From: Paenibacillus sp. 19GGS1-52
GTDB lineage: Bacteria; Bacillota; Bacilli; Paenibacillales; Paenibacillaceae
Length of the DNA: 64,000 bases
Assembly: GCF_022369515.1 (NCBI RefSeq)
Contig: NZ_CP059724.1
Coordinates: 3,472,001-3,536,000 of the forward strand
Direction of reading: 5' to 3'
Numbering within the stretch: the first letter of the stretch is position 1; every line of letters starts with the position of its first letter. The notes under the pieces are model-generated. The model worked only from the letters and a program-made list of their open reading frames with translations. It did no database searches and was not told the origin of the DNA. A program made the position numbers and the translations under genes. Shown here in pieces: positions 18,461 through 27,331 of this stretch.

Positions 18461-20118
18461 TTGTTCGAGAATATTTATCCATGCTGAGAGAATCTGAGGA
18501 ATTAGACGCTCTTCTTCCCGATCTTCTTCTTTCGATGGATATTCAACCTATTTATAAGCCTCAACGCGGAGTCCGTCAATATGGTGTAGATCAATCAGCT
18601 GTTGGTATTGATCCTGAGGACCAGAGGGAGAAGCTATTTCTTTTTGTCATTAAACAAAAAGATATTGATCGGAATAACTGGGACACCGGTATACAAGCTG
18701 TTCGACCTACAATAAACGAGATATTCGATGTTTATCTACGTACTATGTTAGATGACCGTTTCCGGAATCTTCCCAAAAAGATCATTTTATGTACAAACGG
18801 AGATATGAAACAAGATGTATCTATCAACTGGATTAATTATACAAATGATCATGGTTTAGCTGGGGAAATCGAATTCGATTTTTGGGGTGGTGATGTATTA
18901 TCTTCCCTTGTTGTTCGGTATTTACTTAATGAGTTTGTAATGCCTGAGTCTGTTCAGAAGCTAATGCGCAAAACGTTAGCTTTTTTGGATTTGATAGAGT
19001 ATGATCTGTCTCATTTCTATGAGTTAATTGAGGAGATTTTATTCAATGATTCTTTGCATGCCAAGGTTAAACCGTTAAAAACACTTAGGTGCATTCATTT
19101 GTGTTTGAATCTTGTTTATCATTGGTCTAAAGAAGCTGGTAATTTGAAACACGCCGTATTCGCTGCCGAACGGGTGATCATGCGTCTGTGGGAGTGGATG
19201 CATAGAAAAGGTGTGAAAATTGACAAAACTATGTGGGAGATTTTTTACGCGATCGACGTTACTCGCCGTGAAATTAATTACGAGTACCTTGAGAAAATCA
19301 CTCCACATTGTATGGTTAGAGATGGTCTTAGTGGCTATGGTGCAGATCGAATTGAGTATCCAATGTTAGTCTTTGAACAAATCGGAATTATTTCATTGAT
19401 AGGACTAGACTTCATCTATGCTGAAGATTCACTGGAACAGGATGAAGGGAATTCCTATTTGAATAATATGGCTCAAAAAGCTGCACATGTATTGCAAGGG
19501 CTTATTCTGAATCACAATATATGTCGATTGCCCGTTTACGATTCACATATTAATGATATTTCCATGGCTTTAATCCTGCTATATCGAACTAACCGTATAG
19601 AGGTAATGAAGTCATGGATATACGAGTTGTTTCTTCATATTGGTCGCGGTTACCAATTGCGTGGAAGGTTCCCACTTTTGAATGATATATATGATGATCT
19701 AATTGACGCAGAATTGGGGTTGCAAAACGCAGATCCAAGTTCTTCCACTTTATTGCCAATGTTACTGGAGTGGACAATAATACTAAATTGGTCTGAGCAA
19801 TACTATTATGTTTGTGAGATGATTCATTTGATATTTGGGAAAGTTGATTTACAAATATGGTTTGCAGATGAACATACAGAAAAATACCTTTATAGAAAGA
19901 GTGCTTTGTTCGATTCAGGGGTTATGTTGACATCAATTGAACTTCCTGAAGGATTTGAACAATATCGCATAATGGTTTGCGAAGAAATAGGAACGAATGA
20001 AGAAGAAATTTCTTTCATTAAGGAATCTTTTCCGATAATTGGAGTGGTTTCTTTCCGGCATTTCCGAACGCCGATATTCCCTTTATATTGGCGGGGACTA
20101 ATAAATAGTAATTTGTGA
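18451..20118 (+). CDS. protein with nuclease-like N-terminus, second gene of the pair
   Basis: 555 residues. The first 150 resemble a PD-(D/E)XK fold: RQYGVDQSAVGID gives a candidate Asp, FLFVIKQKDI a (hydrophobic)-K pair, followed by the ILCTNGDM and DFWGGDVLSSLV strands seen in restriction-like proteins. The remaining 400 residues are helical with no known motif. The ten-base overlap with the 16454 gene implies a complex. The catalytic Glu is not clear, so nuclease activity is only suspected. No homologous system comes to mind. Confidence 0.55.
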   Translation: MRLIVREYLSMLRESEELDALLPDLLLSMDIQPIYKPQRGVRQYGVDQSAVGIDPEDQREKLFLFVIKQKDIDRNNWDTGIQAVRPTINEIFDVYLRTMLDDRFRNLPKKIILCTNGDMKQDVSINWINYTNDHGLAGEIEFDFWGGDVLSSLVVRYLLNEFVMPESVQKLMRKTLAFLDLIEYDLSHFYELIEEILFNDSLHAKVKPLKTLRCIHLCLNLVYHWSKEAGNLKHAVFAAERVIMRLWEWMHRKGVKIDKTMWEIFYAIDVTRREINYEYLEKITPHCMVRDGLSGYGADRIEYPMLVFEQIGIISLIGLDFIYAEDSLEQDEGNSYLNNMAQKAAHVLQGLILNHNICRLPVYDSHINDISMALILLYRTNRIEVMKSWIYELFLHIGRGYQLRGRFPLLNDIYDDLIDAELGLQNADPSSSTLLPMLLEWTIILNWSEQYYYVCEMIHLIFGKVDLQIWFADEHTEKYLYRKSALFDSGVMLTSIELPEGFEQYRIMVCEEIGTNEEEISFIKESFPIIGVVSFRHFRTPIFPLYWRGLINSNL

Positions 20119-20454
20119 TGAAAATCTATAATTCAGGTTCAAACGGAAAAAATATTACGGATGTCTGATTTGGCTAAGAATTTTCGATTGTGAAATGTTA
20201 TAAACTCTGTATTTAATAATGTATTAAATCGCTTATGTAGTATAACCAGGGAATAACCAGTTTTTTAGAAGACATATAATTTAAATTATTTCATTTTGAA
20301 TAGCCATTTGAACCGTAGTAACCTTCATGGACATAGCCATTGCGTAAATTCTAATATTCATCTGAATGACACTTTGATATATTAGGATTATATGCTGATT
20401 TGATCCGAGACATAATTAGTTAATTCGATTTTAGGTGCTTAGGGAGGAATATAC
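20119..20454. other. intergenic region before the Septu-like operon
   Basis: 336 bp, strongly AT-rich. It holds AGGGAGG just before the GTG start at 20455 and presumably a promoter, but no clear -35/-10 pair stands out. No gene seen. Confidence 0.5.
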
Positions 20455-22533
20455 GTGATTTTTGTCGAGAGAACTTACTTAGACGCTCCGGCTTGGTTTA
20501 AGTCTCAGAAAGCAATATCTATAAAATCTGAAATTTCGAACTTTTACTCAAATAATTCAACTGAATTATTAGCACAACGTAGTCTAAAGGAAAATCAAAA
20601 TTATAGTAGAATGTTAAACCAGTTTCCTCGGATGCCTGAAATTAGATCTGAATTAAAGTGGTTGTTTAAGAATAAATGTGCTTTTTGTGAATCGTCGTTC
20701 TCTGAGTTATATGTTGCCCATTTTCGTCCCAAGTCTCTTTATGAATGGTTAGCCTTTGAATGGGAGAACTTGGTGCTTTGTTGTCGTGATTGTAATAAAG
20801 CGCAAGGAGGTAGTTTTCCCGTAAACGGAATACGTGGTGAAGTTTTGTGTTCAATAGAAAAGCTGCGGAAAATAGAAGATTATTTACTAATTGATCCTTG
20901 CTATGATTTGCCAGAGAAGCATATTAGTTTTAATTACATTGGGGAAATTTTATCTTTGACAGACAAAGGGGAAGAAACAATTCGTACTTTTGAATTGAAT
21001 CGTCCTTCTCTAGTACGCGGTAGGAAAATGAGAATTAACGAAGTTGAAAACATAATAACTCGACTGAGAGAAAATTTCGAAATTAATCCCACACAAGCTA
21101 TATTTAATGAGTTATCATTAAAAATTTATCAAATAATCAATTCTCCTGATCAGCCTTTTCAAGGTAGTGTAAGAGCTGTGTTCGAAAAGGAACTAGATAA
21201 ACTAAGAAGAAAACTAAAGGATGAAGAGGTTCAGGGCAATTCTAACACTATAGGTAAACATGTGAACCATCTTACAAAAATCCGGAAAATATCTTCGATT
21301 AGAGTTGAGAATCTACTTGATATGGAAGACTGCGAAATTCAGTTAAACGAAGCTGACGGATCGAATTGGCTTATGATCTTGGGGGAGAACGGTACCGGTA
21401 AAAGCACGCTGCTGAAACTATTAGCTATAAATCTGGCTGGTGAAGAAAAAAGACGGTATCTGAGACAGGGTAGATTATCTCCCAAAGAGTTGGTGAAACC
21501 TGGATATAGTTCAGGCTATATTCAAATAGTGTTTACTGGCGAACCTGTAATTACGCGAAAACTAATTTTTAATTTAGACGAAACATGGGCTGGCTCAGCG
21601 GATCAGCCCTTTGATGGGAATGTACTCAGTTACGGACCCGTACGAATCGTAATGAAAGAACTCAATTATGATGACATCATTCAAAATCAATTTAATTCTT
21701 ATTCATGTCTTTTGGACATGAACATGTGGCTCGTTGAAAAGTATGAAGCAGATATGTCAACATACTCTGCTGCTGTTCGTTGTATCCGAGCGATGCTACC
21801 CTTAGAAGCTGCAGTTGCTCAGAATTTTTTATTAGAACCAGATGGTAGTCGACTCGTTTTCAGGAATCTTCATCATGAACAAAATAAGATTCCTTTGGAC
21901 TCTTTAAGCTCAGGTTATCGGAATGTTTTCTCTCTAGTTTGTGATATTTTTCGAAAGATAGATGGTAAAGATGAATCATCATTAGAAGGAATTGTACTTC
22001 TTGATGAGATCGATGTCCATCTGCACCCTCGTTGGAAGATGAGAATTGTCGGTCAACTCAAAGAGTTATTTCCTTCGGTGCAGTTTATTACCACAGCCCA
22101 TGATCCATTATGCTTACGTGGGCTAAATAAGCAAGAAATTATTGTGTTGAATCGTATTGGAAATGGAGTTAGAGTTCATTCTGATAATTTACCTAATCCT
22201 GAAGGGCTTCGAGCAGATCAGCTACTTACATCAGAGTTTTTTGGTTTAAGTAGCACGCTAGATCCGGAAACTGAATCTATATTTACAGAGTATTACAGTT
22301 TGCTTGCAAAACGGGAGCGGGGATCTGAGGACACGAAGCGAATTGAGGAGTTTAAAGAAATACTGAAGCAATGGGGTTACATGGGAAATAATCATCGTGA
22401 GCAGCTGATGTATCGTGCAATCGATTTGTTTTTAGCTGAGGAGCGAATACTATCCACTTCAGAGCTACGCCAACATGCGCAAGATAATAATCTTATGGAT
22501 AAACTTCGAAATATATGGAATAACAAAGAGTAG
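20455..22533 (+). CDS. HNH nuclease fused to an AAA/SMC-type ATPase (PtuA-like)
   Basis: 692 residues from GTG 20455. The N-terminal HNH domain has Cys75-x2-Cys78, His89 in AHFRPKS, and Cys110/Cys113 before NKAQGG. The ATPase domain starts near residue 280: Walker A GENGTGKST (310-318), signature-like LSSGYRN, Walker B GIVLLDEIDVHLHP and the TTAHDPL switch. This is the ATPase of Septu-type (PtuAB) defence, but with an HNH domain fused in front, which the standard PtuA lacks. The PtuB-like gene follows after ten bases. Expected role: sensing phage and cutting DNA with the partner. Confidence 0.82.
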   Translation: MIFVERTYLDAPAWFKSQKAISIKSEISNFYSNNSTELLAQRSLKENQNYSRMLNQFPRMPEIRSELKWLFKNKCAFCESSFSELYVAHFRPKSLYEWLAFEWENLVLCCRDCNKAQGGSFPVNGIRGEVLCSIEKLRKIEDYLLIDPCYDLPEKHISFNYIGEILSLTDKGEETIRTFELNRPSLVRGRKMRINEVENIITRLRENFEINPTQAIFNELSLKIYQIINSPDQPFQGSVRAVFEKELDKLRRKLKDEEVQGNSNTIGKHVNHLTKIRKISSIRVENLLDMEDCEIQLNEADGSNWLMILGENGTGKSTLLKLLAINLAGEEKRRYLRQGRLSPKELVKPGYSSGYIQIVFTGEPVITRKLIFNLDETWAGSADQPFDGNVLSYGPVRIVMKELNYDDIIQNQFNSYSCLLDMNMWLVEKYEADMSTYSAAVRCIRAMLPLEAAVAQNFLLEPDGSRLVFRNLHHEQNKIPLDSLSSGYRNVFSLVCDIFRKIDGKDESSLEGIVLLDEIDVHLHPRWKMRIVGQLKELFPSVQFITTAHDPLCLRGLNKQEIIVLNRIGNGVRVHSDNLPNPEGLRADQLLTSEFFGLSSTLDPETESIFTEYYSLLAKRERGSEDTKRIEEFKEILKQWGYMGNNHREQLMYRAIDLFLAEERILSTSELRQHAQDNNLMDKLRNIWNNKE

Positions 22534-22543
22534 GTGGATCCAT

Positions 22544-23470
22544 ATGATAAAGGTTATGCGACCAATTGAGATACCTGCAACTTTGGTAAGTGAGTGCGCA
22601 CCCGGTGGTAGATTGGAATATGCAATTAAGGTCTATTCAGATTACTTTACATCTCTTTCAGTTGATGGTGAAGATAAATCTGAAAAGATATACAAGTTTC
22701 TTAATTATGATGAACCTGATGTTAGACAAAAGCTAACTGAGCTTTTTCACCGTAAATGTGCGTACTGTGAGTCATTTTATGCAGGTACTGGTTTATTGGA
22801 AATTGAACATTTCAGACCCAAGGCTGAAGTTAAGCAAGCTAGAGATGTGCCCAAGCAGCGAACAGGTTATTACTGGCTTGCATGGGAGTGGAAGAATTTA
22901 CTCCCTTCTTGTCATAATCGTAACTGTGTTATCAATCAATATGTTGTTGGCGGTGATACTCCTGAAGTTAAAGTTCTCAGAGGAAAAGGAAATTTATTTC
23001 CACTGTTAGACAATAAAATGAGGGTAAGTCATCATGAGAATAGCGATTCTTTGGCTAATGAAATACCACTTATTCTTAATCCTTGCGAGGATGATCCTCG
23101 AAAATATCTTGAGTTTTCTGACGAAGGTCATATTTATCCAAAAGAAAATGAAGGTGGACCTGATTGTGAAAAAGGGTACTGGTCTATCGTTACATATGGC
23201 TTAGACCGGAAGGACCTGTTTATACATCGAAATTATATAGCAAATCTCATTAAGAAACAGATCGGAAGAGTGAGAAGATGTTTGACTAAATGGATGATTG
23301 ACTCTAATAATAAATGTTTAGAGGAAGAATTGATTCAGGAGCGGGACGACTTATACGACTTTATGAAGCCCGAGCGTGAATTTTCATTAATGGCATCTCA
23401 AATAATTCACCGTTTTTGCGTAGATGCAGGACTAGATTGTCCATGTTGCATAACTTCAACGATTGAATAA
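22544..23470 (+). CDS. HNH endonuclease (PtuB-like)
   Basis: 308 residues from ATG 22544, with AGGTGG about six bases upstream. HNH features: Cys72-x2-Cys75 (KCAYCES), EIEHFRPKAE with Glu88/His89, WEWKNLLPSCHNRNC with Cys123 and Cys128. The motif and spacing match the HNH domain of the preceding gene (CAFCES, HFRPK, FEWENL), so the two are paralogous. It corresponds to PtuB (TIGR02646-type). The operon ends at a strong terminator. Confidence 0.82.
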   Translation: MIKVMRPIEIPATLVSECAPGGRLEYAIKVYSDYFTSLSVDGEDKSEKIYKFLNYDEPDVRQKLTELFHRKCAYCESFYAGTGLLEIEHFRPKAEVKQARDVPKQRTGYYWLAWEWKNLLPSCHNRNCVINQYVVGGDTPEVKVLRGKGNLFPLLDNKMRVSHHENSDSLANEIPLILNPCEDDPRKYLEFSDEGHIYPKENEGGPDCEKGYWSIVTYGLDRKDLFIHRNYIANLIKKQIGRVRRCLTKWMIDSNNKCLEEELIQERDDLYDFMKPEREFSLMASQIIHRFCVDAGLDCPCCITSTIE

Positions 23471-23576
23471 CAAAAATATTATTACTTTACCATTTTGAGT
23501 AAAATTTCTTTTCAATTCCTAATTCTAATCTACATAAAATGGTCGATGGCACTAAATCTAAATAAACACAAATCAT

Positions 23577-23611
23577 CAAAAACATCGTCAGAAATTCCTG
23601 ACGATGTTTTT
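23577..23611 (+). terminator. rho-independent terminator of the Septu-like operon
   Basis: AAAAACATCGTCAG and CTGACGATGTTTTT form a perfect 14-bp stem around AAATTC, with T's at the end. Confidence 0.9.
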
Positions 23612-23757
23612 GTCGTGAAGAGATAAATTAATTTTCAACCGTTCGACATCAATAAACAGAATGATTTGAAATGTAGTACTCAATTATAATTACGTAAAAT
23701 TCTGATTTGACGAATAATTATCAATAAGATATATTGAAATAAAGAGGTGTTATACAT

Positions 23758-24828
23758 ATGGATAAACAAATGAAACTACATTACATGAATCGAATTGATG
23801 AAAAACTATCCGATCTTCCCTGGTTCGTTACGGAATTTATCGACAGTAGAAAACGAAAACTCTCTCCTACAACACTCCTTAATTATTGCCATGATTATAT
23901 TATATTTTTCGATTGGCTGGTTGCAGAACATTTTACCACGGCCAGCCGTAAAGATATTGGTTTAGCTTCTCTAGAGACACTAACCATCCGTGATGTGGAG
24001 AATTTCTTATCTTTTTTGGAATATAAACTAGGTAATACCAAACTCACGATTAATCGTAAATTATCCGCACTGAAATCTTTATTTGATTACTTGCAGAACA
24101 AGGCCGAAACAAGTGACCTGAAGCCTTATATTCAGCGTAATGTGATGGCCAAAATGGAATTAAACGCAATTAAAGAAAGCCAAGAAACCATGGCAAATCG
24201 TATTGAAGGGAAAATTCTCAGAGAAGACGATTTTGAATCGTTTAGACAATTTGTAGCCTATGATTTCGGAGAAATGAATAAAGAAAACAAACGAATTTAT
24301 AATTTCCATCAGTTTAATCGTGAACGCGATACGGCCATCATTTCACTTATTTTAGGATCAGGGCTTAGGCTTTCCGAGGTTGCCGGAATTAACCTGGAAG
24401 ACATAGATTTGAATAAAGCTTTAGTTCGGGTTATACGCAAAGGCAATAAAGAACAATACGTTTACTTCAGCAAGCAAGCTTTATTGGACATAGAGAGTTA
24501 TCTGCAGATTAGAGAATCAAGATATGTACCAGACAAACTCGAAAGCTCTTTGTTCATAGCAGCTCCCATAGGTCGTAAAGGCAAAAACCGACGCCTCACT
24601 CAAAGATCTATTGAAAAGCTGGTTGAAAAATACGCCGCTGCCTTTGGGAAACCTACTTTAACCGTGCATTCTTTGAGGCATTCATTCGCGACGCGTTATC
24701 ACCTGGAGAACAACGATGTACCGAGACTAAGAAATCAATTAGGCCATTCATCCATACAAACTACAATGATATATACACACTTAACAGATGAAGAGATGCG
24801 AAAAGCTGTAAACAACATGGACCGATAA
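23758..24828 (+). CDS. xerS: tyrosine recombinase, XerS-like
   Basis: 356 residues, which is the length of streptococcal XerS. Core-binding domain at about 20-130; catalytic residues Arg204 (GSGLRLSE), Lys229, His304/Arg307 (HSLRHSFATR), His330 (LGHSS) and Tyr339 (TTMIYTHL). AGAGGTG precedes the ATG. Such enzymes resolve chromosome dimers or move islands. No dif-like site was recognised beside it. Lying at the right border of the defence island, it could be its integrase, but it lacks the extra helix of integron integrases. Confidence 0.8.
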   Translation: MDKQMKLHYMNRIDEKLSDLPWFVTEFIDSRKRKLSPTTLLNYCHDYIIFFDWLVAEHFTTASRKDIGLASLETLTIRDVENFLSFLEYKLGNTKLTINRKLSALKSLFDYLQNKAETSDLKPYIQRNVMAKMELNAIKESQETMANRIEGKILREDDFESFRQFVAYDFGEMNKENKRIYNFHQFNRERDTAIISLILGSGLRLSEVAGINLEDIDLNKALVRVIRKGNKEQYVYFSKQALLDIESYLQIRESRYVPDKLESSLFIAAPIGRKGKNRRLTQRSIEKLVEKYAAAFGKPTLTVHSLRHSFATRYHLENNDVPRLRNQLGHSSIQTTMIYTHLTDEEMRKAVNNMDR

Positions 24829-24928
24829 ACCCATGGTGTTATGCGGTTTCTTTAAGACATCTGCACAAAATCCGTATTTTGATCAATAGTTGATATAAGG
24901 CTAAGACTAAATATAAAATAGCGCACGC

Positions 24929-24975
24929 TGTCGGAGGACAAGAACATATATCGTTAAAGGACAAGAACATATAAC
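24929..24975. repeat. TTCTTGTC-type repeat, fragment (copy D)
   Basis: Two direct units GGACAAGAACATATA (24935 and 24959) 24 bases apart, the reverse complement of the units at 29911, 58544 and 61530. They lie exactly where the GH95 coding sequence ends, so they mark an insertion/deletion boundary. Confidence 0.65.
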
Positions 24976-25965
24976 TATTGTCAATTCCTTGAAGATTTTC
25001 CGGCTGAGAACCTGGTCTTGAACTGGAGATCAGCAAATACCGGCCGTAGTGAAACAGCGTTTCAAGCAGACCAAGGTCTCTCGAGCCTGATACCTTTAGC
25101 CTCTCAACGATCAGAGCCTGTATATCTTGTTCCCCGGTTAAACAAAGATTGATAATCGATGATGTGCCTTTCCTGCAGCTCAGCATAAGAAGAATTTTTC
25201 AATGCATCCAAAGTACCATAGACCCGCTCTATTACTTCATTTATATTTGTACCCGGCATCTGATCAAAGCCTTTGAAGCTTGTGCTTGCACTAAACAACA
25301 AAGTGACTGCATTTGCTTCGCGAACAATAAGTCCTGCAGTTACCGTCCCTCCGTCGGCTATTATTTGCAAACATGCTGCGAAAGGCATGGCAGGACTGGT
25401 CTCCATCTCACCATAAATAACCGGATGCTTCTGGTCATAGTAGCTGGGATCAACATGTTCGGGGGCAAGACCCTGCAAAGTAATCCGTTTGTCCACCGCT
25501 GTTACAGTGTGGCGGAGCTAATACTCAATGTTGCCTTGAAAGTCAGCATCCGTGTTTCCGTAGCTTCAAGGCGCAGAGCAATCACTCCATCTGGATAGGA
25601 AGCCAATATTTCACGGGTAGAAGAAACGCCTCCGATTTTATACTCGCTTCTGTAAATACCAGTCTGCAGATTCAGGGATCTCGAATGCTCTCTAGCTTTA
25701 TCACCATGCCCAAAATGGAGATGTAAATCATCTAAAGGAATAGGCCTGGTTGTATGCACCTTTGACAAAAGATCCCTCACCTGGGGTAAAACATCAACCG
25801 CCTGCAGTTTTTTGTATCTTTGGGATAGCCTGACCACAACGTATCCTCATTAAGTTGAATGTGCTCATTCTCAACTCCGCCGAATACCATGCCGCCAAGT
25901 TTCCCATTGCCTACAGGCAACGCTTCTGTCCATTCCGCAGCAGGTTTGATGTGATTCATCAACAA
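24976..25965 (-). pseudogene. glycoside hydrolase family 95 (alpha-L-fucosidase-type) remnant
   Basis: The minus strand reads, in pieces: WTEALPVGNGKLGGMVFGGV..HIQLNEDTLWSG near 25,880-25,950, then DVLPQVRDLLSKV, LPLDDLHLHFGHGD-type sequence and YRSEYKIGGVSSTREI, then SYAELQERHIIDYQSLFNR, and finally GSRDLGLLETLFHYGRYLLISSSRPGSQPENLQGI. These are successive GH95 blocks, separated by frameshifts and a deletion after residue 50. The C-terminal half is missing, cut at repeat copy D. It is a dead gene. Confidence 0.85.
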
Positions 25966-26115
25966 GTTAACGCACTCCTTTTGATATTAAATGATACCGC
26001 GCTTACAACAAGTATTTCAGATTTTTTCAATTTTAAATATAACAGCAGCCATTCCTCTTTTTAAATAAAAGAAACCGTCCTGTCAGGTGGATATTTTTAA
26101 CCTCACATTTCAACC

Positions 26116-26154
26116 TTCAGAATTTCTTCAGAATTCTCACCGTAATTTCTTCAG
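26116..26154 (+). promoter_or_regulatory. TTCAG direct repeats upstream of the DedA operon
   Basis: TTCAG at 26116 and 26127 (11-base spacing) and the 11-mer AATTTCTTCAG at 26121 and again at 26144. This fits direct-repeat binding by the operon's own OmpR-type regulator. They lie 50-90 bases before the DedA gene. Confidence 0.5.
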
Positions 26155-26203
26155 TTCTTTTCATTAAGATGACTACATCAGCAAAGAGAAGGGGTGAAAG
26201 GTT

Positions 26204-26698
26204 ATCAGCAGCACACTTTTATCTTTAATTGACCATTACGGTTATTTGTTTTTTTATGTGGCTTTGTCTCTTGGACCCTTTGGTGTTCCGATTCCAAATG
26301 AAATCACAGTGATTACTGGAGCTATTCTCAGCCGTAGTGGTGTTTTAAATATATTCGTGACTTATGTATCCATTCTTTCTGGTCTCTTGACGGCCATTAC
26401 CCTGTTTCATTTTGCAGGAAGAATTTTTGGGCAGCACTTAAAACATAAGCTTCAGCACAACCGTAAGTTTCAAAAAGCGGAGAAAATTTTGAGACAACGC
26501 GGCGACTGGGCGATGTGTATCGGTATTTTTATACCTGTAGTGAGATACTTCCTTCCCTTCCTTATCGGATTCAACAGAGGCTCACTCAAGAAATTTATGA
26601 TTATTTCCTACTCCAGCGCCTTCGTATGGACACTTATCTTTTTCACAGCGGGTACAAGCTTTGGACCTCATATTTTATCCTTTTTCAGTGCATTTTAA
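26204..26698 (+). CDS. DedA-family membrane protein
   Basis: About 164 residues. LDP-type DedA features: LSLGPFGVPIPNEITVITGAIL, then GRIFGQHLKHKL, FIPVVRYFLPFLIGFNRGSLKKF and a final helix. DedA proteins flip lipids (undecaprenyl phosphate or phosphatidylethanolamine) in the membrane. Start is a problem: a stop lies 6 bases before ATC 26204, and the first standard start (TTG 26246) would remove part of the first conserved helix. AAGGGGTG (26189-26196) is well placed for ATC 26204, so I chose this non-canonical start. First gene of a five-gene operon. Confidence 0.75.
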   Translation: MSSTLLSLIDHYGYLFFYVALSLGPFGVPIPNEITVITGAILSRSGVLNIFVTYVSILSGLLTAITLFHFAGRIFGQHLKHKLQHNRKFQKAEKILRQRGDWAMCIGIFIPVVRYFLPFLIGFNRGSLKKFMIISYSSAFVWTLIFFTAGTSFGPHILSFFSAF

Positions 26699-26727
26699 TA
26701 ATAAATATATATATGGGAGAATAAAGA

Positions 26728-27279
26728 ATGAATCAGCAAATATTTTTTTTACAGCGGTTTATGAAGAGTCCGAAGAATGTGGGAAGTGTTGCACCGAGCT
26801 CCCGTTTCCTGGCGAAAAAGATGGTTAAACAGGTTGACTGGGATAATATTAAAGCTGTTGCAGAGCTTGGAGCAGGTACAGGTCCCATTACCCGTTACAT
26901 TCAATCCAATGTGAACCGGGATGCAAAGGTTTTTTTATTTGAAATGGATCATGTCATGCGGAAAAAGCTCCGATTGAATTATCCTGAGTTCTCTTCTCAC
27001 GCCAATGCTACTCAATTAGTAAGTACAATTAATCAAAAAAACATCACCAATCTGGATTGTATATTCAGCGGATTACCCTTCTTTAATTTTGAACGTGAAC
27101 TAAGGGATACTTTAGTGGACCAAATTGTGCGTGGCCTCAAGCCCGGCGGGATGTTTATTGCCTTCCAGTACTCCCTTCAGATGAAGAAGCAGCTCTCCGA
27201 ACACTTTATTATTGAAGATATTAAATTTGTGCCTCTGAATGTGCCTCCTGCTTTTGTGTACGTCTGCCGGAAAAAGTAA
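26728..27279 (+). CDS. SAM-dependent methyltransferase, PmtA-like
   Basis: 183 residues. N-terminal FLQRFMKSPKNVGSVAPSS, SAM-binding VAELGAGTGPITRYI (about 47-61), LDCIFSGLPFFNF and a late LKPGGMFIAFQYS strand are typical of phospholipid N-methyltransferase-like proteins (COG3963) and related rRNA-methylase-fold enzymes. A paralogue closes the same operon at 29101. With DedA and a VanRS-like pair it suggests membrane-lipid modification under antimicrobial stress (inference). Confidence 0.75.
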   Translation: MNQQIFFLQRFMKSPKNVGSVAPSSRFLAKKMVKQVDWDNIKAVAELGAGTGPITRYIQSNVNRDAKVFLFEMDHVMRKKLRLNYPEFSSHANATQLVSTINQKNITNLDCIFSGLPFFNFERELRDTLVDQIVRGLKPGGMFIAFQYSLQMKKQLSEHFIIEDIKFVPLNVPPAFVYVCRKK

Positions 27280-27331
27280 CAGATTTGCTGTATAATAAGC
27301 ACCAACTTCAATAAAGAGAGGGCAACTGCAG

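Noticed and set aside
23758..24828. Recombinase as an integron integrase for the array at 52-64 kb
   Set aside because: It is 28 kb away, matches XerS in length and sequence, and lacks the extra helix region expected between motifs II and III of IntI.
25149..25598. Plus-strand ORF of 149 codons
   Set aside because: It is the complement of the GH95 remnant, whose blocks are clear on the minus strand.
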